Origin: Moniliophthora roreri
Lineage: Eukaryota > Basidiomycota > Agaricomycetes > Agaricales > Marasmiaceae
Direction: 5' to 3'
DNA length: 64,000 bases
NCBI GenBank assembly: GCA_001466705.2
Contig: LATX02000182.1
Coordinates: 186,001-250,000 of the forward strand
Shown piece by piece: positions 21,347-32,838 of the stretch (the first letter of the stretch is position 1; every line of letters begins with the position of its first letter). Position numbers and translations under genes: made by a program. The notes under the pieces were generated by a model. The model did not search any database. It was not told where the DNA came from and was given only the letters and a program-made list of their open reading frames with translations.

Positions 21347-24300
21347 TCAAGTTTCGAGGGGTATGAAGTCTCTGGGTCTCAACTTGTACTTCTTTATATA
21401 TTCCTTGTATATGTCCAGGCAATTAACCATTCCCTTGGTCTTAATCCACTGATTATGTGATGAATCATACCCTGTGTATGACACGAGGAATTCTCAGGGT
21501 TGTTTCTTAGGTCGGTGTCTCACAATCGCTTCTACCTCGTATTCTTTGAACCCTTCTATCAGATCAGGGGGTGGCTCCGTAAAGCTAGGTCCATGGGCTT
21601 CGGTTTCCTTAAATGGCATAAGAAGAGCAGCATGGAAAACAGGGTGAATTTTCCACTGATGTGGCAGTTTCAACCGGTAAGTGACAGGTTCTAGAACTTC
21701 AAGAATTTCGAAGGGTCCTTCTCATTTCGGTGCCAACTTCTTCGTAGGATATCCTATGGCTAAGTTCTTCCCTTCCAACCACACCTTCTGACCAATGTTA
21801 TACGTTTCCAAGTCTCTCTTTTCTCTTCGTAACATCTTTTGCCATGCCAGCTCTAATAATCCCATGGTCTCTTCTCTGATTCTCTTCAATTCTTGGAGTC
21901 GCTCTTCAACTGACAGAATGTTGGTTCGTTCGAATATTGTGGGGATTGCTCTTGGGTGATAACCCATCATCATAAAGAAAGGGGAGTTCTTGAGTACCGA
22001 ATGTGTTCGATTATTGTGTGCAAATTCTGCCAGGGGAAGATATTCTTTCCACTTCATTTGTTCCTTGGCACAGAAAATGCGAAGATAGACTTCAATTTCC
22101 TGATTTACCTGCTCTGCTTCTCCGTTGGTTTGTGGGTGGAATGCCGTGCTCATTGAGTGTTTGATTGACAATTGTTTTCCCATTTCCTGAAAGACTTCTG
22201 CTGCAAATCTGGGGTGTCGATCTGATATGATATGATCAGGAAGCCCAAATCTTTTGTACACATGTTGGATCAGCAGATCTGCTATCTCTGTGGTGTCCGA
22301 CTTCTTCATGCATGGTGTAAAAATTACCCCCTTTGTAGAGGAGTGGTCCACCACAACTAAAATAGAATCCTTCCCGTCGCATTCAGGAAGATCTGTAATT
22401 AAGTCCATTGTGCATGTTTGAAACGGGAAAGAGTTTGGCGTGTGTTGTAAAGGTTGGATGGGCATTCTTGTTGGATGTGTGTTAACCTTAGACTGCTGAC
22501 AAGGTACACAGCCGTCAACGAAGCCTTTAACAAATTTTGCCATCCCTGGCCACCAGAAGTCTCTGTACCTGTTCCAGAGTGTTCCACTGACCCGGGTGTC
22601 CTACTCCTGGTGTTTCATGTATTGATTGAACTACCCTTCAGTGTAACTCCAAGTCGTTTGGCACATAGATTCGATCCTTAAAAAGCAGCAGTCCATCATG
22701 AATTTCCCAGTCTGAAAGTGCAGACTTTATTGGTGGCACGCCTTGTTGCAATAGTTGCTCCAAGGCCAACTTATGAAAGTCGTCTGGGCCCAATCGTTCT
22801 GCAATTTTGGCTCCCAATTCCAAATTGATTCCTTTGATGAAGAGTTGGTCCAGCAACAGTATGATATTGTCGTTATCATTATCCCCTTTATGTCCTTCAT
22901 GGTTCCATCGTGAGAGTGCATTGGCTTGTGTCATCGATGTTCCTGGCATGTGGACAAGACTGAGGTCAAATTCTGACAGAAAGAGGCTCCATCATGCTTA
23001 TCTTCAGTTGAGCTTCTGGGCGATGCGGAAATATGTGAGGTTCTTGTGATCAGATAGAACCACTACTTTGTATTTCCCTCCCATCAGATAATGTCGCCAT
23101 TCCATCAGAGCCCTTGTTATGGCTAGCAGTTCACGATTGTAAATCTCATAATTCCATTCTGTTGGGGAAAAGGACTTCGACAGATACCCGCAAGGGTGCC
23201 ACTCTCCATCTGGCCCTTGTTGTCGAAGTACTGCTCCCGTTGCCCATTTCAAAGCATCTGCTTCTATTACAAAAGGTTTGTCCAAATCAGGCATTAAAAG
23301 GACTGGTTCTGAAAGGAATTTCCTTTTGAGAAGATCAAATGTGATTTGACACATGGGGGTCCATTCAAATTTTTGCGATTTCTTTGTGAGATCGTGGAGG
23401 GGTTGTGCCAGTTGCACATATTTCCCGATGAACTTTCAATAGAAGTTTCCGAACTCTAAAAAGGCTCGTACTCCTTTAACCATCTTTGGTGGTTCCCATT
23501 CCGCTATTTCTGCCAACTTTACTGGGTCCATGGCAACGTAGTTTGGTTGGATCACCATTCCAAGGAATATTACCTGTTGCACATTGAATTCACATTTCTC
23601 TGGTTTGAAATATAGATCATGGTTTCTAATTTGTCGCATTAACCGTTCTGTTCTTTCCTGATGTTCTTCCTTGTCTTTCGAAAATAAGAGAATGTCGTCC
23701 ATGTAGACGACACACCAACCCTCATTGATAAATTTGGAGAGGATGTCATTCATGAAGGCTTGGAATGTCGCGGGTGAATTACTGAGCCCGAAGAACATAA
23801 CTGTTGGTTTGAACAGTCCCTGATTGGTTTTGAAGGCTGCCTTCCATTGATCTCCGTCCTTAATCCATACATTATTATATCCGTTCCTGAGGTCCAATTT
23901 TGTGAAAATCTTTGCTCCCTTCAGTTTGTCAAGAAGATCTGATATCAACGGGAGAGGATAGGTGTTCTTTATGGTCCCTTTGTTCAACTCTCTGTAGTCT
24001 TGAGTGGGCCACAGCATGCCTTTCTCCTTTTTTGCCACAAAGAAGAATGGGGAAGCCATTGGAGATTTTGATTTTTGAATGTACCCCTTCTGTAGATTTT
24101 CCTCAAGGAACTTGTCTTGTTCCTTCTGCTCATTCGGGCTTAGAGGATAGAGTTTGCAGTTTCGGGGTATGAAATCTGGTTTTAGTTTGATGGCGTGATT
24201 GTAGGATTGAGAGGGCAGGAAACACTCTGCCTTCTTCTTTTTGAAATGATCTCTGTATCCTTGAAGATAAGAAGGAATCAGTTCGTCTATCTCCTTTATG

Positions 24301-24854
24301 ACTTCTTGTTGTTGATGGGCCAGCTCCTGCGAGGCGGTGATCTTTGCTCCAATCAACACCTCTGCAGGGTTGGTGTCGAGAACACCTCTGAATCTCTTGA
24401 TTTGGATCCTTCTTTTCGGCATGAACTTCACTTCTCCTGTTTCCCAATCAATTTGAGGGTTGTGATACCTAAGCCAAGGGAGTCCCAGAATTATGTTTTT
24501 GTCTCCAATCCTCAAGATCATGAAATTCTCCCTAAATTCCTTTTCTGCTATCTTAAACTCGAGCTCCACCACATGAGATATCCAAGCAGTCTTGTTTGGT
24601 GTTCCATCAACGTTAAACACCTTGATTTTCTCAGGGAGTCAAATCCATTTCTTCTCCAGTTCTCTTGCTAGCGCCATGCTGATGAATCTCCCTCCGGCTC
24701 CCGAATCTAATAGGGCCTGTGTCTTGATGATTTTGGTTCCCACTTTGTACTGAAGAGGAATATGCATAGAATTTCAGTCCATCTTAGCTAGTACAAAGTG
24801 TGAAATTGTTACAGGCGGTGGAGACATTGTCCTCCTCTGCCGCTTTAAAAACCC
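21347..24854 (-). pseudogene. Element B: pol (protease, RT, RNase H, integrase, chromodomain)
   Basis: Reached by -1 frameshift at 24854-24848. Protease: LLDSGAGGRFIS. RT: YMDDILLF box at about 23690-23715 and FFGLSNSPATFQAFMN. RNase [17 protein letters not shown] and [12 protein letters not shown]. Integrase: zinc-finger part, MDLITDLP, HPQTNGEAEQVNQEIE. A chromodomain-like end follows with CLDIYKEYIKKYKLRP. Stops appear near 24780, 24640, 23435, 23003 and elsewhere. The TGA at 21349-21347 is the normal end. Defective. Confidence 0.85.
24848..24854 (-). promoter_or_regulatory. -1 ribosomal frameshift heptamer GGGTTTT, element B
   Basis: In gag phase the minus strand reads G GGT TTT TAA: a canonical X_XXY_YYZ slippery site with the gag stop directly after it. 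The -1 frame opens into pol (LKRQRRTMSP). Confidence 0.6.
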
Positions 24855-25538
24855 TCCAATTCCATGAGGTCAATTAAGGAGTTCTTTTCTTCTTCCGGCT
24901 GATTGTTTACCAGAGCTTTGATCCTTGCATATCGTTCCTCTTTTGTCAACTTCTTCAGTTCTTCTTTCTTCTTTTCATCCTTCTTCAGGCTATCTGGACA
25001 GTCTCTAATCTGATGTCCTCCTCAGCCACACTGGAAACATAAGCCCTTCGCCATATATTCCTTCTGGTCTGTTTCCGAAATCTGCTGCTGTTTGATGGCT
25101 ACTTCTTCCTTCTTACAAAAGCTCTGCTTTGGCTTCCTTCCATTGTCATCGTCCCATGTTTTCCTGTACTCTATGGCTTGTTTGTAACTTTCATCGAAGA
25201 GAATCACCACGTTCATCCAATCCTTGATGTTGGTTGGAGCCCCTTCGGGCCAGGTTATGATTTTCAAGGCCAAACTCTTTGGCAGTTCTCATTTAAATGC
25301 TACAATCTGTGCAGTGTCATTGTACTCAGTCTGTTTGGCTAAATAGGTGAACTGGTATGTGTATTCGTCAGCTCTCTCCTTCATCTTCAGGTCTCAAAGC
25401 TTCAGCTGGGCTTCTAGAGCGGTGTCAAGGGGTTCGAAGGAAGTTTTGAAGTCTTCGATGAAGTCTACCCAAGAGACTTTCTCTGCTTCTGGGTCGAATG
25501 CAAGTAAGAGATCTGTCTTATCATTCTTCCAGAATTCT

Positions 25539-25993
25539 TGTTATGTTTCTTTCTCTTTTCTCATTGTAACTCTCTCTATGCTTCCCATTCTATCGGACTC
25601 ATACACCTTCCCAGCCCCCTTTTCCTTCTCACCCCTTATGCTTCTATTGTCATCGGACTCATACACCTTCCCTGCCCCCATTTACTTATCCTTTTGTATT
25701 TGTATTACTCATATCCTGATAGACTCAGGAAACCTTAGACAATCACCGAACTCATTGCTCTATGTATATAGTTAGCATTAGCTTGGTTGTAACGTATTTA
25801 AGCACTCAAGCAGAGACTCTAAGTCTTTAGCTTGACCTGGTTTATTCAACTTGTGTCAACGCCACGATCGAAGGACTTCTGAACTTCAGTAACCACTGAA
25901 CAAACTCAAACTTGAACCTGTACAATTACTTGAACAGAGGTAGCACTTCGCCAAAGTAGTTGGAGTTGACGTTGCTGCACAAGTAACGTAACA
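25539..25993 (+). repeat. 5' LTR of element A
   Basis: 455 bp. The U3 part contains a partial tandem repeat around ATCGGACTCATACACCTTCC (twice). A purine/T-rich stretch with GTATTTAAGC near 25795 may be the promoter. The primer-binding site should begin just after 25993 (TAAGGTCAAGCTC); I did not assign its tRNA. Confidence 0.93.
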
Positions 25994-26152
25994 TAAGGTC
26001 AAGCTCATCGATTGCCGACCTACCCAGGTTTAGGCATCATCTAGGAACAACAAGACACTGCCACGGACAGAACAACAGTTAGAACAGGACATTGCCGGGG
26101 CAGAAGCATGCCGGCATGGGTTACTAACCCAATCCATATCGAATCCTGGTGG

Positions 26153-27431
26153 ATGAGCAATCCCACCATTAACCCGAGTGTCCTGCAGAGAACTATTGAC
26201 CCCCTTGCACTCGCCATCGCCAACGAGTCGGCCACTGACAGAGACACCTGAAGAAGACCTGGGAACAAGGAGAACCTTGACCCCATCATCCATTTCAACT
26301 GGATCAAGACTGACTGAATTCAAAGAGAGGTCCTCACCAAGTACACCGAAGCCACCAGGGTCGGATACATTGAACACCTCTACCAACTCTCCAGAGGAAC
26401 TAGACCCGTTTCAACGATTACTACAAGGGTTAAAGAACAGCCCCCGATCACCGAAAATACAACTTGAAGCAATGGCCGAAGACAAGAAGCTGTCAGGAAG
26501 CAGACCCAAGAGAGAGGAGCCAGTAGTTGAGGAAGCAGTTATTGGTTCTGCAATGCCGGTACAGGTGGTATCAGCAGTCAAGGAGGTAAAAGCTGCATTG
26601 CCAAGGGCCTTTATGGGAACATGGAAGGACACCAAGAAGTTTCTATGAGAAGTGCTAATTTACGTAGTGCTTAACCCAAAGGTGTTCCCCAACGATAGGT
26701 CGAAGAAGCTATTCCTTCTTTCATATATGACAGATGGACCTGGAGAATTTTGGAAGAATGACAAAACCGACCTTCTGCTTGCGTTAGATCCAGACACTGA
26801 GAAAGTTATGTGGTCGGAATTCTTAGACGACTTCAGGACTTCCTTCAAACCTCTTGACCCCACCTTAAAAGCGCAATTGGAACTGAAGGACCTAAGGATG
26901 AAAGAAAGGGCCAACAAATATACGTACCAATTCACTTATCTGGTGAAGCAGACAGGGTATAATGATGTGGTGCAGATAGTGGCATTTAAACAGAGATTAC
27001 CCAGGAGTCTGGCTCTCAAAATCATGACGAGACCAGAAGGTGCCCCCACTATAATCAAGGATTGGATGAATGCTGCTATACTGTTTGACGAAAGCTATAA
27101 ACAAGCATTGGAATACAGAAGGACATGGGATGATGAACATGGAGAGAAGAAGCCTCAAAGAAACTTTAGGAAGAAGGAAGACGTTGCCATCAAACAGATC
27201 ACTGACATCGATTGGAAGGAGTACATGGCAAAGGGGTTATGCTTTAGGTGCAGAAGGAACAGACATTGCATCAAGGATTGCCTGGATATGCTGAAAAAAG
27301 ACGAGAAGAAGCAGGAAGAGCCAAAGAAACTCTCAAAGGAAGAGAGGTTCACCAGAATCAGGGCACTGGTGAATGAACAAATGGAGGAGAAGAACCTCCT
27401 TATCGATATGATGGAACAGGAGGGTTTTTGA
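26153..27431 (+). pseudogene. Element A: gag with one premature stop
   Basis: Main frame from about 26163 to the TGA at 27429-27431, broken by TGA at 26646-26648. N-terminal Ser/Pro-rich part, then the capsid region of retro-Gag (LLSYMTDGPGEFWKNDK, FLDDFRTSFKPLDP, ELKDLRMKERANKYTYQF, FKQRLPRSLALKIM) and a zinc knuckle with KGLCFRCRRNRHCIKDC. An ATG at 26153 lies in another frame that is open for ~30 codons, so the true start is uncertain. Gag forms the virus-like particle. Confidence 0.8.
27422..27428 (+). promoter_or_regulatory. -1 ribosomal frameshift heptamer GGGTTTT, element A
   Basis: Gag codons read GAG GGT TTT TGA. The G-GGT-TTT heptamer sits immediately before the stop, and the -1 frame continues as LKRQKRTMSP into protease. 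The same arrangement occurs in element B. Confidence 0.6.
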
Positions 27432-30400
27432 AACGGCAAAAGAGGACGATGTCTCCACTACCGATAACTATTTCACACTTTGTACTAGCTAAACTGGATC
27501 GAAATTCTATGCATATTCCTCTCCAGTACAAAGTGGGAACAAAAACCATCAAAACAAAAGCACTGTTGGACTCAGGAGCAGGAGGATGGTTCATAAGCAC
27601 CAGGTTCGCTAGAATGCTAGGGAAGAAATGGATTCAATTGCCAGAGAAGATACAAGTTTTCAATGTTGATGGAACAGCCAACAAAACAGCATGGATAACA
27701 CATGTCGTGGAGTTAGAATTCCAAATTGCTGGAAGGGAATTCAGGGAAAATTTCATGATCTCAGGCATCGGAGATGAAGACATGATCCTGGGACTCCCTT
27801 GGTTACATCATCACAACCCTGCAATTGATTGGGAGATGGGAGAAATTCAATTTCCGTTGTGAAGAAAGATTCAGATCAGGAGGTTCAGGGGAGTCTTAGA
27901 CAGCTTTGAGCCAGAGGTCCTCATAGGAGCCAAGATCACAGCGTCACAGGAGATGGCTCATCAACAACAAACAGTAAAGAAGGACATCGAAGAACTCATT
28001 CCCAGCTACTTACTAGGGTATCGAGATCGTTTCGAGAAAGGGAAGGCCGAACGATTCCTGCCCGCTCGAACATATGATCACGCAATTGACCTTAAACCAG
28101 ACTTCGTGCCGAGGAACTGTAAATTATACCTGCTGAGCCCTGCGGAGCAGAAGGAACAGGACAAATTCCTCGAAGAGAATCTACGAAAAGGGTATATTTG
28201 CAAATTGAAATCCCCAATGGCATCCTCCTTCTTCGTAGCTAAAAAGGAGAAAGGAGCACTACAACCTACACAAGACTATAGAGAACTCAACAAAAGAACA
28301 GTAAAGAATGCCTACCCCTTACCCTTAATCTCAGAACTTCTCGACAAACTAAAAGGAGCAACAGTATTCATAAAGCTCGATCTTCGAAACGGATACAATA
28401 ACGTTAGGATAAAGGACGGAGATCAATGAAAAGCTGCCTTCAAGATGAACAGAGGACTTTTCGAGCCAACGGTTATATTCTTCAGACTGAGCAACTCCCC
28501 TGCCACCTTCCAAGCCTTTATGAATGACATCCTTTCCGATTTCATCAACGAAGGATGGTGTGTAGTATATATGGACGATATCCTTCTGTTCTCCAAGGAT
28601 CAAACCGAGCATAGGGAACGAACGGAGCGACTGATGTGTCATCTCAAGAAGCACGATCTGTTCCTTAAACCGGAGAAATGTGAGTTTGACGTAACAGAGG
28701 TGGTATTCCTTGGGATGGTCATCAGGCCCAGGTATATCGCTATGGACCTGGTAAAACTAGCAGGGATAGCAGACTGGAAACCTCTACAGACAGTAAAAGG
28801 GGTACGCGCATTCTTGGGATTTGGAAACTTCTACAGGAAATTCATTGGAAAATACACACATCTAACAAGGCCATTGAATGATCTACTGCAAAAAAATCGG
28901 AAATTCAACTGGACTAAGCAGTGCCAAATAGCCTTCGATCTCCTTAAGGCAAAATTCCTTTCCGAACCAATACTCGTCATGCTGGATGTTGACAAACCTT
29001 TTGTTATAGAAGCTGATGCTTCTAAGTGGGCCACGGGTGCTGTTCTTAGACAAAAGGGAGCAGATGGTGAATGGCATCCATGTGGGTATCTTTCAAAGTC
29101 ACTGTCTCCCATGGAACAGAACTACAAGATCTACAATCGTGAACTCCTCACAATCTATCAAGCACTGATGGAATGGCATCACTACCTGATGGGAGGAAAG
29201 TTCAAGATAGTGATCCTTTCGGATCATAAGAACCTCACATACTTCCGGACGGCACAAAAGTTAAACAGGTGACAAGCGAGATGGAGCCTCTTCCTATCAG
29301 AATTCAATTTAGGGCTAGTACATGTCCCGGGAAAGTCGATCACCCAAGCTGATGCCTTGTCACGACGAAGTAACAAACAGGATGATATTGACAGCAATAA
29401 TGAAGACATCATCGTACTACCGGACCGATTATTCATCAGAGGGATCGATCTAGGAATGAAGGAGGACATAGTAGAACGATTGGGACCGGACGACTTTCAT
29501 AAGTCAGCCTTGGAACAATTATTACACCAAGGTGTGCCGCCAATCAAATCTGCGCTATCAGATTGGAAACTTGAAGGAGACCTGCTCTTCTTTCAAAATC
29601 AGGTCTACGTGCCAAATAACACAGAGCTTCGCAGACAAATAGTGCAGTCTATCCACGAGATCCCAGAAGTAGGGCATCCAGGACAATGGAACATGGTCGA
29701 ACAAGTGCAAAGAGACTTTTGGTGGCCAGGAATGGCTAAATTTATCAGATCTTTCGTCGATGGCTGCATTGTATGCCAACAAGTGAAGATCAATACACAC
29801 CCCACAAGAACACCAATCCAACCCACACAGACAACACCGAATTCATTCCCATTTCAGATTTGTATGATGGACCTCATTATGGACCTACCCAAATGTGATG
29901 GGATGGATTCTATTTTGGTCATGGTGGACCACTCGTCTATGAAGGGGGTAATTTTTACCCCATGCACCAAAACAACGGATGCCACGAAGATAGCGGAGCT
30001 ATTAATCCAACATCTTTACAAGAGATTCAGACTACTGGACCGTATCATATCAGATCAGGACCCTAGATTTGCTGCAGAAGTATTCCAAGAAATGGAGAAA
30101 CAGCTGTCCATCAAGCATTCGATGAGCACAGCGTTCCATCCACAGACCAACAGAGAAACAGAACGAGTAAATCAAGAAGTTGAGGTCTATCTCAGGGCAT
30201 TCTGCTCGAAGGAACAAACTTGATGGAAGGAATACCTCCCTCTAGCGGAGTTTGCACATAACAACCGAACTCATTCGGTTCTCAAGAAATCTCCATTCTT
30301 CATGATGATGGGATACAATCCTTGTCCACTTCCGACAGTATTCAAGAAGATGATGATTCCCTCGGTAGAAGAACGACTCCAAGAATTGAAAAGGATCAGA

Positions 30401-30928
30401 GAAGAAACTGCAAGCCTGCTGGAACTAGCAAGACAGCAGATGATACGGAGGGAGAAGCAGAAACTAGACACGTTCGAAGAAGGACAGAAGGTTTGGCTAG
30501 AAGCAAAGAACTTAGCCACAGGATACCTATCAAAGAAACTAGCTCCGAAAAGGGAAGGACCATTCAAGATCCTTAAGGTACTCGGACCTGTGACATACAA
30601 ACTGGACCTGCCACATCAGTGGAAAATCCACCCTGTTTTCCATGCAGCCCTGCTATCACCATTCAAAGAACCTGAAGCTCACGGACTGAGTTTTACAGAA
30701 CCACCCCCAGATCTTATAGAAGGGTTCAAAGAATATGAAGTAGAAGCGGTGATAGGACATAGACCGAAGAAACGGCCACAAGAATTCCTCGTGTCGTACA
30801 CCGGGTACAATTCGTCTCACAACCAATGGATCCGAATGGAGAGAATGGTAAACTGTCTAGATCTTCTCAAGGAATATATAAAGAAACATCGAGTGAGACC
30901 TAAGGACCCCATTCCCACTCCAGAGTAA
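27428..30928 (+). pseudogene. Element A: pol (protease, RT, RNase H, integrase, chromodomain), four stops
   Basis: One frame throughout, with TGA at 27860, 28427, 29270 and 30221. Protease LLDSGAGGWFIST; RT YMDDILLF at about 28570 and RLSNSPATFQAFMN; RNase [18 protein letters not shown] and NRELLTIYQAL; integrase H2C2-like part (HEIPEVGHPGQWNMV, CIVCQQVK), core MMDLIMDLPKCDG, IISDQDPRFAAEVFQEM, TAFHPQTNRETERV; then LHPVFHAALL-like GPY/F region (KIHPVFHAALLSPF) and a chromodomain ending (EYEVEAVIGHRPKKRPQEF). Ends TAA at 30926-30928. At least two of the stops fit TGG to TGA. Confidence 0.9.
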
Positions 30929-30930
30929 CC

Positions 30931-32109
30931 ATGTCCAATGCATCCGCCACCACCTCTTCCTCTTCTGCTACTGGCAGCCAGTCAGCCCGAGTCCCGAGCC
31001 CTGTTCCTACTGTGTCAGGAGAAGGAAGATATGGGGAGAATATCACCTACCCGAACAGCCTCAAGCCAAACCCCTACCAACTCCTACACCTCTTTAATAC
31101 CGAACAGTACGACGACCAGATCCGGAACGCTGCTGATCAGCACAACTGATTGGAACCCTGCATCAAAAGCTTGTTTTTCCTCAGGTCCCAACGAAAGCTT
31201 TTCGAAAGAATTGTTGAAAGCTGCAGTCTTGAGATTGCAAACCAGGTGATGTACACCTGTAACTATCAGTTGGGACTCAAAGGTCCCATTACGGTACCGT
31301 CCACCTTTCCATATCACCCCCATTTGTCCATGCCCCCTCCCACAGATCCCCGAGCAATGTCGGAATACCCTGATCCCCTCACCTTCAGCCTCCTCAACCG
31401 ACTCGGACAATGAACCAATGGGAATGGATACCCCCGTCCCGATATCAACGACACTCGGAGCCTCGTCTCCAGACTCACTTCCAAACCCCTGGTCGACGAA
31501 ACCAGACTCCCCTCCATTACCTATTCCTCCCCTGAACCTGACAATGCCCTTATTTATCCTGACCCCACTCCTGATCCCGACGTCAAGCCTAAGGTCGAGT
31601 CAGTCGACTCCCTCGCCTTGCCCCGATCTGAACCTCCAGCTGCCGTTGACCCCAGAAATCTTCAGACACCTGAAGCCTCAGTTCCACCGGAAGGTGGAGC
31701 AGATCCCCACGGTTGGAGGGGAGGCCGCTCTCGAGGAGTCAGAGGACACAGCCAAGGACGGAGAACAGGAGAACAGAATCCCCAAAAATGACGACAACCC
31801 ACCAATGCCCAGCTTGAGAAATCTGACTCCGGCCCCAACTCTGATGATGCAGCTCGTCGACCACGTCTCTGCCCTTTGTGCAGACTGGAGTGCCATTTCA
31901 CCTGACATTGCCTGCAGTACATGTGTCGTAGATGCTTCAAAACTCAACCTGGACATACATCTGGCCACTGCCCTGACCAACGAAGGTCTAGCTGCGTTGT
32001 GCATCGAAGGACTAATTCGAGCTCAGACTCTTTGTCGGATGGTCGCCATTATGACGATGAACAAAACTACGATGACGAACCCTACAACAATCTCGGTGGA
32101 GAATGTTGA
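30931..32109 (+). pseudogene. Element A: ORF3 downstream of pol, Cys-rich C-terminus
   Basis: ATG at 30931, two bases after the pol stop (TAACCATG). The same frame runs to TGA at 32107-32109, with internal stops near 31147, 31411, 31789 and 31906. Shared with element B are PVPTVSGEGRYGENITY, NPYQLLHLFN, KSLFFLRSQRKLFERIV, EIANQVMYTCNYQLGL, NDTRSLVSRLTSKP, YPDPTPDPDVKPK and the likely zinc-binding CPLCRLECH... YMCRRCFKTQPGHTSGHC. The stop at 31147-31149 has an exact counterpart in B. No transmembrane segment and no known domain recognised. Position after pol suggests an accessory protein, but nothing shows what it does. Confidence 0.5.
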
Positions 32110-32341
32110 TACACTGGTTGCCGAGTACGACAGGGATGCCCAGTTATTGTCTGTGGGAATGGACCCTAAAAAGGTGAGGCTACTTTCGGTTGAGGAACGG
32201 CAAGCTATGGGGTGGCAGCCGACTTTCAACGTTCCATCGACACCCCGTCTCGGAGTAGTGGGCGAGATGCCAGACATCGATGACAGGCCGGATACGTCGT
32301 ACGATTATGACACGGAGTTGTACGGAGACGGAGAATCATAA
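31418..32341 (+). CDS. Element A: long frame overlapping ORF3 (307 codons)
   Basis: Open without stop from an ATG-like position near 31418 (MGMDTPVPIS) to TAA at 32339-32341, in +1 phase to ORF3. It extends past ORF3 and ends YDTELYGDGES, as in element B. Middle part: MMQLVDHVSALCADW, SKLNLDIHLATALTNEGL, ALCIEGLIRAQTLCRMV. It may be coding, possibly reached from ORF3 by frameshift, or an open frame by chance. Unknown function. Confidence 0.4.
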   Translation: MGMDTPVPISTTLGASSPDSLPNPWSTKPDSPPLPIPPLNLTMPLFILTPLLIPTSSLRSSQSTPSPCPDLNLQLPLTPEIFRHLKPQFHRKVEQIPTVGGEAALEESEDTAKDGEQENRIPKNDDNPPMPSLRNLTPAPTLMMQLVDHVSALCADWSAISPDIACSTCVVDASKLNLDIHLATALTNEGLAALCIEGLIRAQTLCRMVAIMTMNKTTMTNPTTISVENVDTLVAEYDRDAQLLSVGMDPKKVRLLSVEERQAMGWQPTFNVPSTPRLGVVGEMPDIDDRPDTSYDYDTELYGDGES

Positions 32342-32383
32342 AAAAATAGGCAAAGCAGAGTTTGCCCCTTGTTGAGGGGGTAA

Positions 32384-32838
32384 TGTTATGTTTCTTTCTC
32401 TTTTCTCATTGTAACTCTCTCTATGCTTCCCATTCTATTGGACTCATACACCTTCCCAGCTCCCTTTTCCTTCTCACCCCTTATGCTTCTATTGTCATCG
32501 GACTCATACACCTTCCCTGCCCCCATTTACTTATCCTTTTGTATTTGTATTACTCATATCCTGATAGACTCAGGAAACCTTAGACAATCACCGAACTCAT
32601 TGCTCTACGTATATAGTTAGCATTAGCTTGGTTGTAACGTATTTAAGCACTCAAGCAGAGACTCTAAGTCTTTAGCTTGACCTGGTTTATTCAACTTGTG
32701 TCAACGCCACGATCGAAGGACTTCTGAACTTCAGTAACCACTGAACAAACTCAAACTTGAACCTGTACAATTACTTGAACAGAGGTAGCACTTCGCCAAA
32801 GTAGTTGGAGTTGACGTTGCTGCACAAGTAATGTAACA
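32384..32838 (+). repeat. 3' LTR of element A
   Basis: 455 bp, preceded by GTTGAGGGGGTAA, the probable polypurine tract, and followed by the target duplication ATTCT. Confidence 0.93.

Larger units (their letters stand above)
25539..32838 (+). mobile_element. Ty3 (Metaviridae-type) LTR retrotransposon A, plus strand, 7,300 bp
   Basis: Two 455-bp LTRs, 25539-25993 and 32384-32838, run TGTTATG...GTAACA and differ at about four positions (about 1%), so insertion was recent. A perfect 5-bp target duplication ATTCT lies at 25534-25538 and 32839-32843. It sits inside gag of the older element B in opposite orientation. Order: gag, pol, ORF3 and an overlapping fourth frame. Gag has one in-frame stop and pol four, so this copy is already defective despite young LTRs. 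Confidence 0.95.

Noticed and set aside
26030..26386. 118-codon minus-strand frame in the gag region of element A
   Set aside because: Antisense of gag N-terminus; same pattern opposite gag of element B; no independent evidence.
31084..32277. Minus-strand frames opposite ORF3 of element A
   Set aside because: Shadows; they contain no motif conserved beyond what the plus-strand frames impose.
20931..32341. Envelope gene after pol, as in errantiviruses
   Set aside because: ORF3 lacks a signal peptide, a fusion-peptide-like segment and a transmembrane helix; Cys cluster looks zinc-binding instead.
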